Shown here: piece by piece, positions 48,501 through 59,915 of the stretch
How positions within the stretch are numbered: position 1 is the stretch's first letter
How the letters are laid out: each line of letters begins with the position of its first letter
NCBI GenBank assembly: GCA_012932295.1
Contig: JAAONU010000078.1
Span: 1 to 64,000, forward strand
DNA length: 64,000 bases
DNA from: Cyclina sinensis
Lineage: Eukaryota > Mollusca > Bivalvia > Venerida > Veneridae
Direction: 5' to 3'
Translations under genes and position numbers: made by a program
Notes under the pieces: model-generated
What the model saw: only the letters and a program-made list of their open reading frames with translations
Databases searched by the model: none
Told to the model about the DNA's origin: nothing

Positions 48501-50098
48501 CATTCCGTTAGTTTGGACAAAACGAATGATAACAGTATTCCAGATGTCAACGTTTATATACTTTATAGTTCCAATGGTAGTTATAACACTGTTTTACATT
48601 TTAATTGGTGTGAAATTACGTGAAAGCGCGCTGTCTGCACACGGGTCTCCACAGTATGGCAAAGCAACAGCGTCAAGAGCACGAAGAGCTATCTTAAAGA
48701 TGCTCGGTAAGTCTACGCTAGTTAGTTTAAAACTTGATCACCCGTGCAGTTTACTATCATGTCGGCATGGCGTTGAACTGGAATATACAGATCAATTTCT
48801 TTTTGTCTGTTTCCTTTGCTTCGGCATAACAATGAGCTATTTATCAAAATAATGTCAACATTATATCAAACACAATTGTCTGAACTAATTGACAGAGCTA
48901 TAATGCAGAGAAATAAAGTTAGGACTTACAAAACTTGATTTAACTTAAAGGTAACGTGAAAACGCTATTTAGTGTAAATTTTCGATTTACAGTTATTTGA
49001 TAAATAAGAAACAAATCATCGTGCAAAATGTAACCAAAGGCAAAGGACATTTTCTTTCGATGTTTATTTAAAATGCCGAAACAATTCATATGTTTGTTCC
49101 TCTTACAGTGGCTGTAGTAGTTGCGTTCTTTTTGTGCTGGGCGCCATTCCATGCTCAAAGACTAATGACACTTTATGTAAAGCACTGGACGGAGCAACTT
49201 ATAAAAGTACAGAGCTATCTGTTTTATGTTTCAGGTAAAGTATTTAGCTTGCGATAAATGCAAAATGTCTTTTGATTTAAATGTTGGTAACCTTCTCAAG
49301 TACCTCAGATTTATTGTCTTGAAACAGTGCTGTGCTTAAAAAGCTTCAACGATAATAAAATGCTCATTTATAACATGTAAACTCGTTATAACATCTTTGT
49401 TTGGATAGTAACAACTTAGATATTGATTAGCAGTTTGTATATTACTGAGTACATGGTTGCTAAAACATTTCAATCTCGTTTCAGGTGTCTTGTATTTTTT
49501 CAGCTGTACAGTCAATCCAATTTTGTATAACCTGTTGTCCAGGAAATTCCGAAGGGCTTTCAAACGTACATTGTGTAGATGCTGCGTAAATACAAATTCC
49601 TTGCCGACATTTTATATGCTCAAGGCGAAGTTTATAAACAATGATCGAAATTTACAGTCAACAATAGCCGCAAATTCAAACAGTTACGATCCTGACCGGA
49701 AGCACGTGCGCTTAGTGACCTTTTATAGGAACGAAAAACAAGCGTCTTGCTCACTGAGAAGAGGAATTATTACAGAGAAGCATTTAACAAGGGATACGAT
49801 TCTAAATCGTACAAGCAAAGACAAAAGTTCAACCAGTAGCTCTCATGCGCATTCGGACGGAAGTCTGCACGCCCTTTGTCGTCATAAGAAATGCACAAAT
49901 AGGCGCCAAAGTTTTCATTATCCGCGACCACATGGGAATGGTGGTTCGTTTCAGGATATAGAATTTCTTAAGCGTAAAGAAATGAGAAACATTCCAGAAT
50001 CAGGTCCAGTTACATCTGAAGATGCTAGCACTATTCAAGATGAAAAATCGTTATCTTTATCAGAACAACCAGTTCTACGCATAACTTTGCGAGTGTAA
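39244..50098 (+). CDS. Neuropeptide GPCR, neuromedin-U/PRXamide (capa/pyrokinin) receptor type; join of four exons
   Basis: Joined exons 39,244-39,544, 48,173-48,706, 49,109-49,234 and 49,485-50,098 total 1,575 bases, 524 codons plus stop. All three introns are GT-AG and phase 1. The product is a rhodopsin-class seven-helix receptor of the plasma membrane. Visible features: N-glycosylation sequons at N7 and N15; TM1 about 47-73 with N66; TM2 with LAVSD (D94); ECL1 tryptophan W115; C122 at the start of TM3 pairing with C209 of loop 2; ERY at 146-148; TM5 with P234; TM6 CWAPFH at 288-293; TM7 NPILY at 331-335; Cys cluster 351-354; a Ser-rich tail of about 170 residues. The stretch [14 protein letters not shown], the [11 protein letters not shown] segment and the ligand-side DSLVCNIP match my recollection of this receptor family. 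Ligands would be amidated PRX-type peptides, signalling likely through Gq. TGA at 39,226-39,228 is in frame upstream, supporting this ATG. Confidence 0.9.
39545..43980 (+). other. First part of GPCR intron 1; no gene recognised
   Basis: AT-rich intronic sequence. Simple repeats: (ATTCA)n at about 41,391-41,408; a (TATG)n/(GT)n/(GC)n composite at 42,700-42,790; (TATTG)n at 42,900-42,940. Confidence 0.6.
42700..42940. repeat. Composite microsatellites (TATG)n-(GT)n-(GC)n and (TATTG)n
   Basis: TATG tetramers (about 42,704-42,748), a run of GT then GC dinucleotides (about 42,754-42,787), and about eight TATTG pentamers (42,900-42,938). The GT/GC run alternates purine and pyrimidine and could adopt Z-DNA. 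Confidence 0.9.
43990..45330 (+). pseudogene. Decayed non-LTR retrotransposon (RT to C-terminus) in GPCR intron 1
   Basis: On the + strand, degenerate frames with several stops give NGITIDDVQ then the catalytic [10 protein letters not shown] (FADD at 44,038-44,049), the thumb-type [10 protein letters not shown] (44,217-44,246), an [12 protein letters not shown] segment near 44,503, and a C-terminal CRCC...[11 protein letters not shown] zinc-knuckle-like motif (about 45,108-45,154). The last matches LCKLCQQKMVESEYHFLFC of the minus-strand LINE at 57.3-60.4 kb, so both belong to one family. Endonuclease and the first half of the RT are missing (5' truncation). A non-functional relic inside a host intron, in the host gene's orientation. 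Confidence 0.8.
45635..45811 (+). mobile_element. tRNA-headed SINE-like segment
   Basis: A perfect pol III B box GGTTCGAATCC lies at 45,682-45,692, with an A-box-like TAGTTGAGGGG about 38 bases upstream. The downstream body includes an ATCGA/TCGAT imperfect inverted repeat (about 45,748-45,800). The cloverleaf does not fold convincingly as a functional tRNA, so a tRNA-derived SINE is the better guess. Confidence 0.5.
45811..46874. mobile_element. 1.06-kb element with about 70-bp terminal inverted repeats
   Basis: The left end reads CAGGGGGTAGAACGTAATTTGG and continues to CACTAAAATGGCGG (45,811-45,883). The right end is its inverse, from CCGCCATTTTAGTGCATC to CCAAATTACGTTCGATCCCCTG (46,799-46,874). 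Both arms align over about 70 bp with few mismatches. The interior has no transposase; short frames are unconvincing. The CAGGGG termini are compatible with a hAT-like non-autonomous DNA transposon, but no 8-bp target duplication is seen. It begins where the SINE-like segment ends. Confidence 0.65.
46875..48172 (+). other. Distal part of GPCR intron 1; nothing recognised
   Basis: AT-rich sequence ending in a pyrimidine-rich acceptor. Short frames on either strand show no protein features. Confidence 0.6.
48173..48706 (+). CDS. GPCR exon 2 (residues 101-278)
   Basis: Acceptor TTTCTTTATTACAG|CACTACCC; the G from exon 1 plus CA gives Ala101, restoring the LILALPPEV continuity expected for the family. 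Encodes TM3 to TM5 and most of intracellular loop 3. Donor GCTCG|GTAAGT. The ATG-less frame here opens at GTG, which is internal Val106, not a start. Confidence 0.92.
49109..49234 (+). CDS. GPCR exon 3 (residues 279-320)
   Basis: Acceptor TTCCTCTTACAG|TGGCTG, donor TTTCAG|GTAAAG. Encodes TM6 ([17 protein letters not shown]) and extracellular loop 3. Too short to stand out as a frame on its own; placed by splice signals and family motifs. Confidence 0.92.
49485..50098 (+). CDS. GPCR exon 4 (residues 321-524)
   Basis: Acceptor CTCGTTTCAG|GTGTCTTG. Encodes TM7 with NPILY, helix 8 ([10 protein letters not shown]), a Cys cluster that may be palmitoylated, and a long Ser/Thr-rich tail probably used for phosphorylation-dependent desensitisation. 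Stop TAA at 50,096-50,098. An AATAAA at 50,435-50,440 is a candidate polyadenylation signal. Confidence 0.92.
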
Positions 50099-51950
50099 AA
50101 TTTGTTTAATCTAAAATGTGTACAATATATAGCATATTTTCAGTTAATCGAAGCTGTTACAATTTGACGTTCAATCTCAGAAATGGTGCTTGAAGTTATT
50201 GTTACCGTATCTCTTACCCGTATTAATGTCATTGCCTATTAATCTTTAAATTATCAAGTTGTTTAAATTACTTTATCAATAATCTATAGTTTTTCTGAAG
50301 ACGCCATCTTAGATATCTACTAACCAGACCTGATTGTTTTTTTCCGAACGAAATAAGCTCTTTCATTATTCATTAATGTTTTTTTTTAAATTATCTGATG
50401 GTTATTTTTTCAACAAAGTTAGGAAGAGTTATGAAATAAAACAGTAATTTTCCTCCGTCAGTGTTACTGCCAGATAGCTTTTTGAAAGGAACGGTATAAA
50501 TCCAGAGTGTTGATTTTCCCTGTACAGGCACAAACGTTTATGTTTTCAATATAAATTTCAACGAAACTTTAATCTGCATACTAATTCAGTGTCGGTGCAG
50601 CTACGGTAAAAAGAAAGTTTTACGTTTTTTGTTTAACACATTTTACTTTTCAGGACTAGCCTGCAACTTAATTTCTCGATGCATACTGTGTGTATGATAT
50701 TTTCAAAAGAAGCGAGTTGTTTTGTCTTATTCTATGACATACCAGTTTCTACCATAGAAAAGAATGTGAATCGACAGAGATACATAGATATGTTGTCATA
50801 ATAAGATCATAGCAAAAGAAGTCCACAGTATATCCTTAATAATTTGTCGTAAAGGTAAAGAAAACAATTGTACATAGTTTGTTTGAAATATAATGAAATA
50901 ATGAAACACAAGAAATTAACTGTCGCAAGTTATCTTACTATACCATGTATTTTTTCAGAAATCGATTTTATGGTAATTAAATATTTCACCTTTTAAGTTA
51001 AATTTATACCGTTCGTAACGCTAAAGCCTATGATGGAGAAACTACCCATTTGTTTAGGATAGTTAATCAAATTCTTAGTCAGTGACTAACTGTGAACGAG
51101 CTGCTTTAAAGAAGTCACAAAAGTTAAAAAAAATAATGTGAACTGTACCATTTTAATGCCTGCTGATATAAGTAGCTTTTCGTTATTCTAATTAAATTCT
51201 CAAATGTTTTTGAAAAAAAACAACAACAAAAAAAAAAACCAAATGTCCAAAAGGCGTTAACAAAATTGAAGGGCGCAGCCCTTGAAGTTAAAATTCTGAG
51301 ACTGAATTGATTATTCATGCTAGGTAGCAGTGCTGAGACAAGTATAACACGTTATGTTTTTTTCCTAACCTTAAAATTAAGTTAATTTATGTAGAGGCAT
51401 TCAAAAGATATAATTGCGTTGTTTCAACCGTTGAAAACTTACAAGAAAGACAAACTACTAAATTTGTATGAAGTGTGACTTATGGCCAATTATAAGCAAT
51501 CACGGTATGGGTCACGCTCTGATTGCCTTATTTTGTACATTTGATACGTGTATGTTAAATTGAATATTTTTGCACGGTACACAGTGCTAAGGTATCGTAA
51601 GAGAGTCTAAAGTAATTTGCAAAATTTCTAAATGTAGCAAGATATATTAATCATAAGTCAAATAAAATGGTGATGGTTTGTTGAAAAGGCGACAGATAAA
51701 ATCAAAATGTCTTGCCTGTAAGCTTTCCTGAGATGTGATGGTCAGTTAAGCTCTGCCATTTTTCAATGTTGAATCTGAATACAGCTCTGAAAATTATTTA
51801 CACTGATGTTCATTCATTTTATCTAAAGTAATGATTCAGTTTTTTCTGTGTGTTGCAAGTGCTACTGGTTTACAAAGCAATATTTTTGCCTACTAAATCG
51901 ACGAAACTATTAATTTCAATCAAATTCAGTAATATAATAAGAAAAAATAA
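50099..51950. other. 3' flank of GPCR gene; no other gene recognised
   Basis: Probable 3' UTR as far as a candidate AATAAA at 50,435-50,440, then AT-rich intergenic sequence. Confidence 0.5.
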
Positions 51951-52409
51951 TTAGCGTTGATTCGGACAGCTTATATGTTCTTCCCTAAATTGCGTTGATT
52001 CGGACAACTTACAAGTTCTTCCCTAAATTAGCGTTGATTCGGACAACTTACAAGTTCTTCCCTAAATTAGCGTTGATTCGGACAACTTACAAGTTCTTCC
52101 CTAAATTAGCGTTGATTCGGACAACTTACATGTTCCTCCCTAAATTAGCGTTGATTCGGACAACTTACATGTTCTTCCCTAAATTAGCGTTGATTCGGAC
52201 AGCTTATATGTTCTTCCCTAAATTGCGTTGATTCGGACAACTTACAAGTTCTTCCCTAAATTAGCGTTGATTCGGACAACTTACATGTTCTTCCCTAAAT
52301 TAGCGTTGATTCGGACAGCTTATATGTTCTTCCCTAAATTGCGTTGATTCGGACAACTTACATGTTCTTCCCTAAATTAGCGTTGATTCGGACAACTTAC
52401 AAGTTCTTC
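51951..52409. repeat. 39-bp tandem repeat, 12 copies
   Basis: Unit of 38-39 bp containing GCGTTGATTCGGACAACTTA and GTTCTTCCCTAAA. Three copies (1, 7, 10) carry CAGCTTATATG, and each is followed by a copy with TTGCG instead of TTAGCG, revealing a higher-order pattern. Because 39 is divisible by 3, one frame stays open for 78 codons; that is a repeat artefact. Confidence 0.95.
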
Positions 52410-54720
52410 AAATTCTACACTTAATTTCTCAAAGAGATCTAACAGAAGCTATGCATTCCCATCTCATGTTTTTACGATGTTCAGTTTTTTTTTGTCAAAC
52501 ACTGATAGTGTTCAAGTTTCTTGAACACTGTTTGATTTTGGGAAGTCTTCTCCGGCAAAAAATGTTGCATTTTCATTTTTTTGTACACAAGATAACTAAT
52601 TACAAATATACTTTAATTAAAAGAGAAAAGTGTTCTGTACCTTCTATTTGTTTGAAGTGTTTTGAGGAAAACTACTTAACACATCAGTATTTCAGACGTG
52701 AAGGACAAATGGAAAGGGATAGCTTACAAGACAAGAACTACCTGCTAAATGGTGCTCTAACAGGCAATTAAAATGTTTGATCCAAACTGGCAGCATGTAT
52801 CTGACTTTAACATTCTGATCACCATACAATGTCACAAAAGAGAAAAGAGAACTTTTATGAATAAAGCAGTTTTAAAAGTTTTCCGTACTTCAAGCCGATA
52901 CACTTTTCATTTAAACGTAATTTTAAGAAGTTGTTTGAAGTTTTAATGAGTGGTGAGTTTAGCCTGCTTATCTTACGTCATAGATTTATTATTTATTTTT
53001 CATTTACTAAAAACTAAACCAAGCCTCTTTTTACAGCATTGGTACTTTATCCTTGGAAAATACTGCCATGAGAATCTTGACATTTATATGTGCGTTCCTT
53101 CGCAGACGCAGTTAGGTCAATATTTCGTCGAAACGGATTACAACACACATACACATAGGGCTCACCTTTAAACATCTACCTTAGACACAAAACTAACAAC
53201 AGATTGGATAGGCCTAGAAAGTATGAAATTTGCTTCTGTAAGCCAAGATATTGTTGTTCAACTTTGCGTCACGTAACAAAGAGGACTGAATTCAACGAAA
53301 AAAGCAACCAGTTAATACGCAACATTCGCAGAAGCTGTGATAAATATGGTAGACATAATACAAGGTACTGAAACAAGTTGACATTCATATTTTCGATTAT
53401 GTCCATAGATTATTTACGACATTTTAGCATTTTAAAGTATGTTCCTATTATGTTACGGTTAAGTGAAAAAAACTTATTAGATATACACAATTTAATTTCC
53501 TTTCAGTGCACCACTGAAAAATAAATATACTATGAGAAAACAATGTGTGTTATTAAATGTCGAGTGGTATATGTCATATGAGATAAATACAGATTAATAG
53601 ATTATATGGAGTAAAACCTTCTACTTAGATCGACCTTTAACACAACCTCTATTACACAGTTAACATGTATTTCTACCTGTACCTTTCTATTGTGCTGGTT
53701 GCACCGAAACTGAACTCTAATGTGACGTTTATGAGCCATTCGCATTGCTATGTCAAGAGTACATTCTTATATCAACCTGTGATGCTCTGATTTTATCCAG
53801 TGGCACATATACAGGCAATGTAATCACGAGGAAATGGAAAATAAATCATATAAAAATAATATAATCTACAACATATGTTTGATAATATTGTTTTTAAGTC
53901 TGTAAAAGATGGCAAAGCATTTCTACGGGACAGTCAACAAAGAGCAATAATTATGTAATTTAGTCCTGAATATTTTGAACCGTATCTTTATATGTTAAAA
54001 CGATATGGCAACATAGCTTAAGTCACATTAAATGTTACATAGTTTTATCAAATGGTAGTATATTGTAATAAAACGTTATACACTGTTTATTTACATCTAT
54101 CTAAATGGACAAATAAAGAAGAATCTTCGCTAGAGTAAGCTGTCTACTTTCTTGAGGCAGAATGGAGTATATAGTCGTAGCTCAAATTCTGTTACACTGA
54201 TACGCCAATAACAGCTGCAGTTTCGAATTAAAACATACTTTAGGGTTTGGGTAAATACGCGTGAAATACTACAGTATTGTAGTTATCCTGAAAGTTCAGC
54301 TAAACCGTCTAACACAACCTTTGCTTCTTGTCTATCTGTATTGCGGTTTAATTAATAAAATACATAGTAAATTAGTGAACAATGCATTTAAAGAAGGGTA
54401 GGAATTTCCCGAATGTCTGCGTAAAATGACTGCAATTCTCATTTCGTGAAGAACTTCATATAATTGTTATTTCAGGTTTATTACAGCTATGGAATCTAAG
54501 CAGTAGAAATTACAGTAAATCGCTTTAAAGCGAACGACTCACAGATGGGTCGACAATGCATAAAAAAGAAAAATTGTAGTTATTATTGTGAAGAACGTAC
54601 ATAAATTAAATCACTGACTGATCTTTTGTTACAGAAACACATCATTTTATAAAGTTTTACACACTGTTATCGGTAAGGTTTACTTTATTACTTTATTTAT
54701 ATAATGAAATAAGGGTTTGT
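52410..54720. other. Intergenic, no gene recognised
   Basis: AT-rich. The longest + strand frame (52,451-52,771, 106 codons) shows no domain, codon pattern or splice context that would support a gene. Confidence 0.5.
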
Positions 54721-54724
54721 AACA

Positions 54725-54800
54725 AGTCTTTGTGGCTCAGTGGTTTGGATTGCCATTCTTACTGACCGGAAGGACATGGGTTTAAATCCTGGTGAGTTCA
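54725..54800 (+). mobile_element. tRNA-like segment (tRNA pseudogene or SINE head)
   Basis: A-box-like TGGCTCAGTGGTT (54,733-54,745) and B-box-like GGGTTTAAATCC (54,778-54,789) at tRNA-like spacing. The D-stem and T-stem pair poorly, so a functional tRNA is unlikely. Confidence 0.45.
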
Positions 54801-56030
54801 TTGTTTTCTTCAATTTTCATGGAGTTTTCATAATATTATGTTTTTCCCCATATTATATCAACTTTTCTTTAACTTTAAAGAAAACAAAAAAGGTTAATTC
54901 TGTGAGTCAGCCGCTTGAAGTTTACCTTGATTACCACAACAAAACAATGAAATAAGATTTAACTGATCCGAAATGCTTTCATTTCTGACGATGTATTATA
55001 CCATAACTGAGTACGCGAAAGAACGTGCCTATGATGTTATGGTTCACTTATCATTGTATGGAAAACAACTGTAATACTGTGAAAATCTCTATAGTTTTGT
55101 TTGCTATTTGCTACTAACTAGCATTAAGAACTCATTCCTGATACAGCTTAGCTGTTAAGTAAAACGTCTTTAAACATTCACTACATACGAGCCAACTCAA
55201 ATACTCAAATTCTACAGAAAAAGAAAGTTGGACAATTTTAGCTGTATCTGACGCCTATGATATTTCAATCGAAAAGAATTGGAAAATGAAAATAAACTCA
55301 CCATAAATAATTTTGAGAAATGCTTAAAGCAAAAGATCTTAACAATGACAGCATTAACTCATACATATTTTTGTTATCCTAAAATTTCTCATTGCTCCCT
55401 GCAAGACAATCAAAATAAAAACTAAGAGGTGAAAGTGACAAGAACTGATATACCTTTAAAATGACTTGCAGTAGTATTTCGTTGACAAAAAGCTCGAGTG
55501 AATTGAAAAATAAGTAAGTTTACAGATAAAAATATATTCGTAAATGTAAAAGGATGATTTAGGGAACGATAACAAACTTTTTAAAACTGCTTTTGTGATC
55601 AGAGACATACTGAAAGTTTGCTATTTGATTTAGAGAAGTATTTATCTTGGCGAGAGTTAGGATAAAACTTCTCATATCTTTAAAGTGCTTTATGTTATCT
55701 ATATTTTGTCAAACGATTTTTTCTTAAATAAGATCACTATTTTTTCCTAAAACCGAACTTGATTTAAAAGTTCAATTGCACTCCACTACCTTAATCGTCC
55801 AGTAAGTTTAATTCTTGACTAAATTTAGAAATTCACAACTAGTAGTATGTTTTAATGTTTAAAGGTATAGTACCTTTCCTGTCAGATGGATATGGTGTAT
55901 ATTTAGTTCATGTGGTAGTTTAAAAATGATATTTTATTCGTTATGAATCTGACTTTATAAACCAATCCATACATATGATAATGCTACCTAAAATAACTAC
56001 AGTATATAGGAGTCCCCCGGTAGTTGGTCG
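54801..56030. other. Intergenic, nothing recognised
   Basis: AT-rich sequence without recognised features. Confidence 0.5.
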
Positions 56031-56034
56031 GTCG

Positions 56035-56885
56035 GGCGATCTGTTGCAATTTCATTGTCCGGAGTATAACTTAAAAACTAATGGTTTGAACTCAATGCAA
56101 CTTCATACAATGGTCAAGCACAATGAGAGAAAGTGCAAAATACAAAAGTCATAACTCAATCTTCAGTTTTTGCAGAGTTATTGCCCTTTGTTAGTTTTCC
56201 TTGTCGGGAGCATAACTTTAAAACTAATGGTTGGAATTCAATTCAACTTCATACAACGATCAAGCACAATGACAGAAAGTGCAGTATACAAAAATCATAA
56301 CTCAATCTTCAGTTTTTGCAGAGTTATTGCCCTTTATTAGTTTTCCTTGTCGGGAGCATAACTTTAAAACTAATGGTTGGAATTCAATTCAACTTCATAC
56401 AACGATCAAGCACAATGACAGAAAGTGCAGTGTACAAGAGCTATAAATCCATCTTTAGTATTTGCAGAGATATTGCCCTTTGTTGGTTTTACTTGTACGG
56501 AGCATAACTTGAAAACTAATGGTTGGAATTCAATGAAACTTCATACAATGGTCAAGCACAACGAGGGGAAGTGCAGTAGACAAGAGCTATCACTCTACCT
56601 TCAGTGTTTGCACAGGTATTGACCTTTGTTTATTTTCCTTGTCAGATGCATAACTTGAAAACTAATGGTTGGAATTCAATGCAACTTCAAACAATGATCA
56701 AGCAAAATGACAGGAAGTGCAGTGTACAAGAGCCATTACTCCGTCTTTAGTATTTGCAGAGTAATTGCCCTTTGTTGGATTCCTTGTAACTTGAAAACTA
56801 ATGGTTGAAATTCAATGCAACTTCATACCATGGTCAACCACAGTGGAAGGAAATGCAATGTATAAGAACCACAACTATCTTTAAT
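56035..56885. repeat. About 145-bp tandem repeat, 6 copies
   Basis: Units share CATAACTTAAAAACTAATGG-like, CAACTTCATACAATGGTCAA-like and GCAGAGTTATTGCCCTTTGTT-like phrases, with starts near 56,065, 56,214, 56,358, 56,504, 56,650 and 56,788. Divergence between copies is moderate. Small open frames here are repeat artefacts. Confidence 0.85.
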
Positions 56886-57621
56886 TGCCATAACTCTATT
56901 CCAGTTCTTTTACAAAGTATTCTGTTAATAAAAACTTCCTCAGTTCCGAAGCAGTCTTGCGGGGGGTATTTATTACATTTAGTGATAGCTCTAGTTATGA
57001 TAGTGAATACAGTCATTATTGTTTAGCGTAACAGCGTTTGTAACATGGGAAATTTTGCTGTTTTCACCAACCGCCTTTGAAATTTTAAAAGTTTGAAAAA
57101 AAGCCTATTACTAGTTAACCAACACACTGGCCGATGTTGGCTAATTAATTACGCTTTTTAAGACACCGTTATTACAATATAATCCTTAAAGTTGCTTGTA
57201 GCAAACACCTGTTATTAATCCACTAATTATCGCTTTAATTATTTACCGCTATCTATTTATCCATATGTTCGACTGCATTTCAATCATAAAAGTTCAAAGT
57301 TCAAAGTTTATTCGGCAAAATCGGCATTCTTTATGCATTTGGCCATTAACAAAAATAAATAGAACATGATATGCACCAAATGTTATTTACAAATGTTATA
57401 CCACAATAAAAAGATCAAAACAAAAACAAAACAAACAAACGACAAGTTATCATTTTACATTATCAGATATTACTAGGTACTTATTCTAAATATTGTTTTC
57501 TAAGTTGCGTAGCTTCTTTAATATTTTCTGCAATGTTAACTAGCATTTTTTGTTATAAGAAGACATTAAATTGTAAAATTGTTGTAATTTAGGCTACTGG
57601 ATGTTACCTAGATATTTTTCC

Positions 57622-58295
57622 TTAGATCAGAGTATTTAGTACAACACAGAATAAAAAATGATATTCAGATTCGACCATTTTTTGTTGACATAGTTTGCAA
57701 AGTCGACTATTTCTTTGCATATTATGATATCTGCCTGTTTCAATTTCTAAACTGTGTGAGTTTAATCGTAAAGAAGTAAAATGTTTTCTTAGATCGCTAT
57801 TAATAAGTTTGGTTATATATTCCTCAAAATGAAAATTTGTCTTATATTTACAGTAGCTATCTAGTTTTGGCATGGCATTTATTGTTGTGCTCCATCCTTA
57901 AAAAAAAGATCATATAATCTACTTTTAAAAGTTGGAAAAAAGTTTTGATTCTTGTCAAAGTGTAACCGCATATTGGTAAAACCAAGCCTATCTATTAACG
58001 AATTTATTTGAGTAGCCCAACATGTACCGTTAATGTTTGAGCACTGATCTAAGTAGATAGAATGTACAGCTGAGTCGGGATTCTTCATGATCTAAATCCA
58101 AAATTTTACAGCTCTAACTTTGCAAATAACAGATAAAGGTACTCTCCCTTATTCACCAAATACCGCGTAATTCGGAGTTTGGCTCTTTACACCCAAATAT
58201 ATTTGCAAAATTTAGCATGTAAGTTGTCGATGTTTTTGATATTGTATACACCCCAAATCTCTGCTCCATAGAGTAAAATTGGTAATACCATAGAG
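57622..58295 (-). pseudogene. LINE C-terminal domain with zinc knuckle
   Basis: Frames 57,879-58,088 and 57,622-57,873 continue the element. The final block has RLNSHSLEIETGRY and then LCKLC-x8-EYHFLFC, a CCHC-type knuckle common at LINE ORF2 C-termini. Confidence 0.8.
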
Positions 58296-59352
58296 TCAAA
58301 GAGAGACATTTTTTGTTTTAACATCCATGTCTACTCGATCGAATAAAGACAACAAATTATAATAGGCTCTTAGTGCTTGTTCATGAATAGTTTTTATAGC
58401 AACTTTGAATGTACCTGTACGAGTTAATTTCATACCTAAATATACAAAAGAATCTACTATTTCAATTATTTCACCATTTATAAAAAAATTAACGTTCTGA
58501 TTACACTTTCTTTTCTTAAATATACAGACTTTGGTTTTATTAATATTTATTTCTAGTCCCCATTTCGTAGAATAATGCCATAGGCTATCAATCTGAGCTT
58601 GTAGGCTATTTGGATTTGTTGTAAATAAAACAATATCATCGGCGAATAAAATAAGGTATTTTAAAAGCAAATCTAGGTCCTTCTCTGTTAAAGCATTAAA
58701 ATCAAGGTTATTAACTATGTCATTAACAAATAAGATAAACAAAAAAGGTGATAACGGTTCACCTTGCTTAAGACCAATAGCAACCTGAAAAAAACTCTGA
58801 TGTTTCCATACTGTTAGAAATTCGGACACATGACTAAACATTTTCATAAATAGATTTAATCATTCTGATCATTTTACAACTTACACCTGACCTAATAAGT
58901 TTCTCCAACAATGCTTCTCTGTTTACAGTATCGAAAGCTCTTTTGTAGTCAACAAATATACATAAAAGTCTTGAATTTTTAGCTAAAACCTTTTTGTATG
59001 ATAGCATGGAGTAAGAATATTGCGTCTGAAGTAGAATGTCCATCTCGAAAACCAAACTGAGAATCATTGAACACATGCTCACTCTCACACCATTTGTTTA
59101 TTCTCTTTCTTAAAATTAAAGAGAAATTTTTTGCTAGTATATTAACAAGAGTAATACCTCTGTAATTTGAGCAATCATTTACATCGCCCTTTTTATAGAT
59201 TGGTACAATGACCCCTTTAGTTCACGCCTCCGGGTACACGACGCTATCAAATATATAATTAAACACGGTACATAAATATGGGGATATAAAATCTTTTGCA
59301 TCAATAAAAAAATCTGCCACATTATTTTCATAGTCACTACTTTTGTTTCTTT
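58296..59352 (-). pseudogene. LINE reverse transcriptase domain
   Basis: Order of motifs on the minus strand: IYKKGDVNDCSNYRGIT, QFGFRDGHSTSDAIF, FVDYKRAFDTV (motif A), GLKQGEPLSPFLF (motif B), YLILFADDIVLF (motif C) and DSFVYLGMKL (thumb). Breaks: a TGA within PEA-TKG near 59,223, and frameshifts near 59,000 and 58,840. All catalytic aspartates are visible, but no continuous frame remains. Confidence 0.85.
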
Positions 59353-59915
59353 TTAAGGAGGATATGTTTTATGGATTTCTTCAATACTGATGGAACAGTC
59401 TAGCTGATCAATATTAACTCCATTGTCACGTGAACTTTGAAAATCTGAATAAGTCTTTGAGTTACTGTTAGTATTGTTCGAAATATTCGAAAAATAATTC
59501 GCAAAATCATCAATTTTCAAATCTGACGACATATTTTTAGACTTTCTAAACTTATTTATGTATTTCCAGAATTCTCTAGGCGAGTGCTTACTTAATTTTG
59601 ATAATTTATGTTTTTCTTTAAAGAAAAAGGCATTCTTAGCTTTTTTCTTGGCTTTAGCAAAGCTAGCTCTAGATTGCAAGAAAATAATCCGATTTTCTTC
59701 CGAGTTATTTAACGTCATTTTACGTTTCACATCAAAAAATGTATTTTGGCATCTCTACATTCGTTATTGAACCATGAAGTTTTTATTTTATGTTTAAGTT
59801 TACTATTATTTGTCACTGTTCGCCCAAAACATTTAGACGACACTTCATGTACAATTTTTGAAAAACTATTTACACATTCATTAATGTCATTTTCACCAGA
59901 CCCAAGCTTAAACAT
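59353..59915 (-). pseudogene. LINE linker between endonuclease and RT
   Basis: Two overlapping frames (59,727-59,915 and 59,353-59,730) joined by a frameshift in a T run near 59,738. Contains WFNNECRDAK and a Lys-rich SPREFWKYINKFRKSK segment, typical of the region before the RT. Confidence 0.75.

Noticed and set aside
48707..48852. GPCR exon 2 continuing to a stop at 48,850
   Set aside because: GTAAGT donor at 48,707 and TM6 in the next exon show that this is intron sequence.
48940..49563. Minus-strand frames opposite GPCR exons 3 and 4
   Set aside because: Shadows of the coding strand and introns; no protein features.
51995..52231. 78-codon frame with repeating IRTTYKFFPKLAL
   Set aside because: The 39-bp tandem repeat keeps any open frame open; no coding context.
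54725..54800. Functional tRNA gene
   Set aside because: A- and B-box-like motifs are present, but the D and T stems do not pair well; listed as tRNA-like or SINE-like instead.
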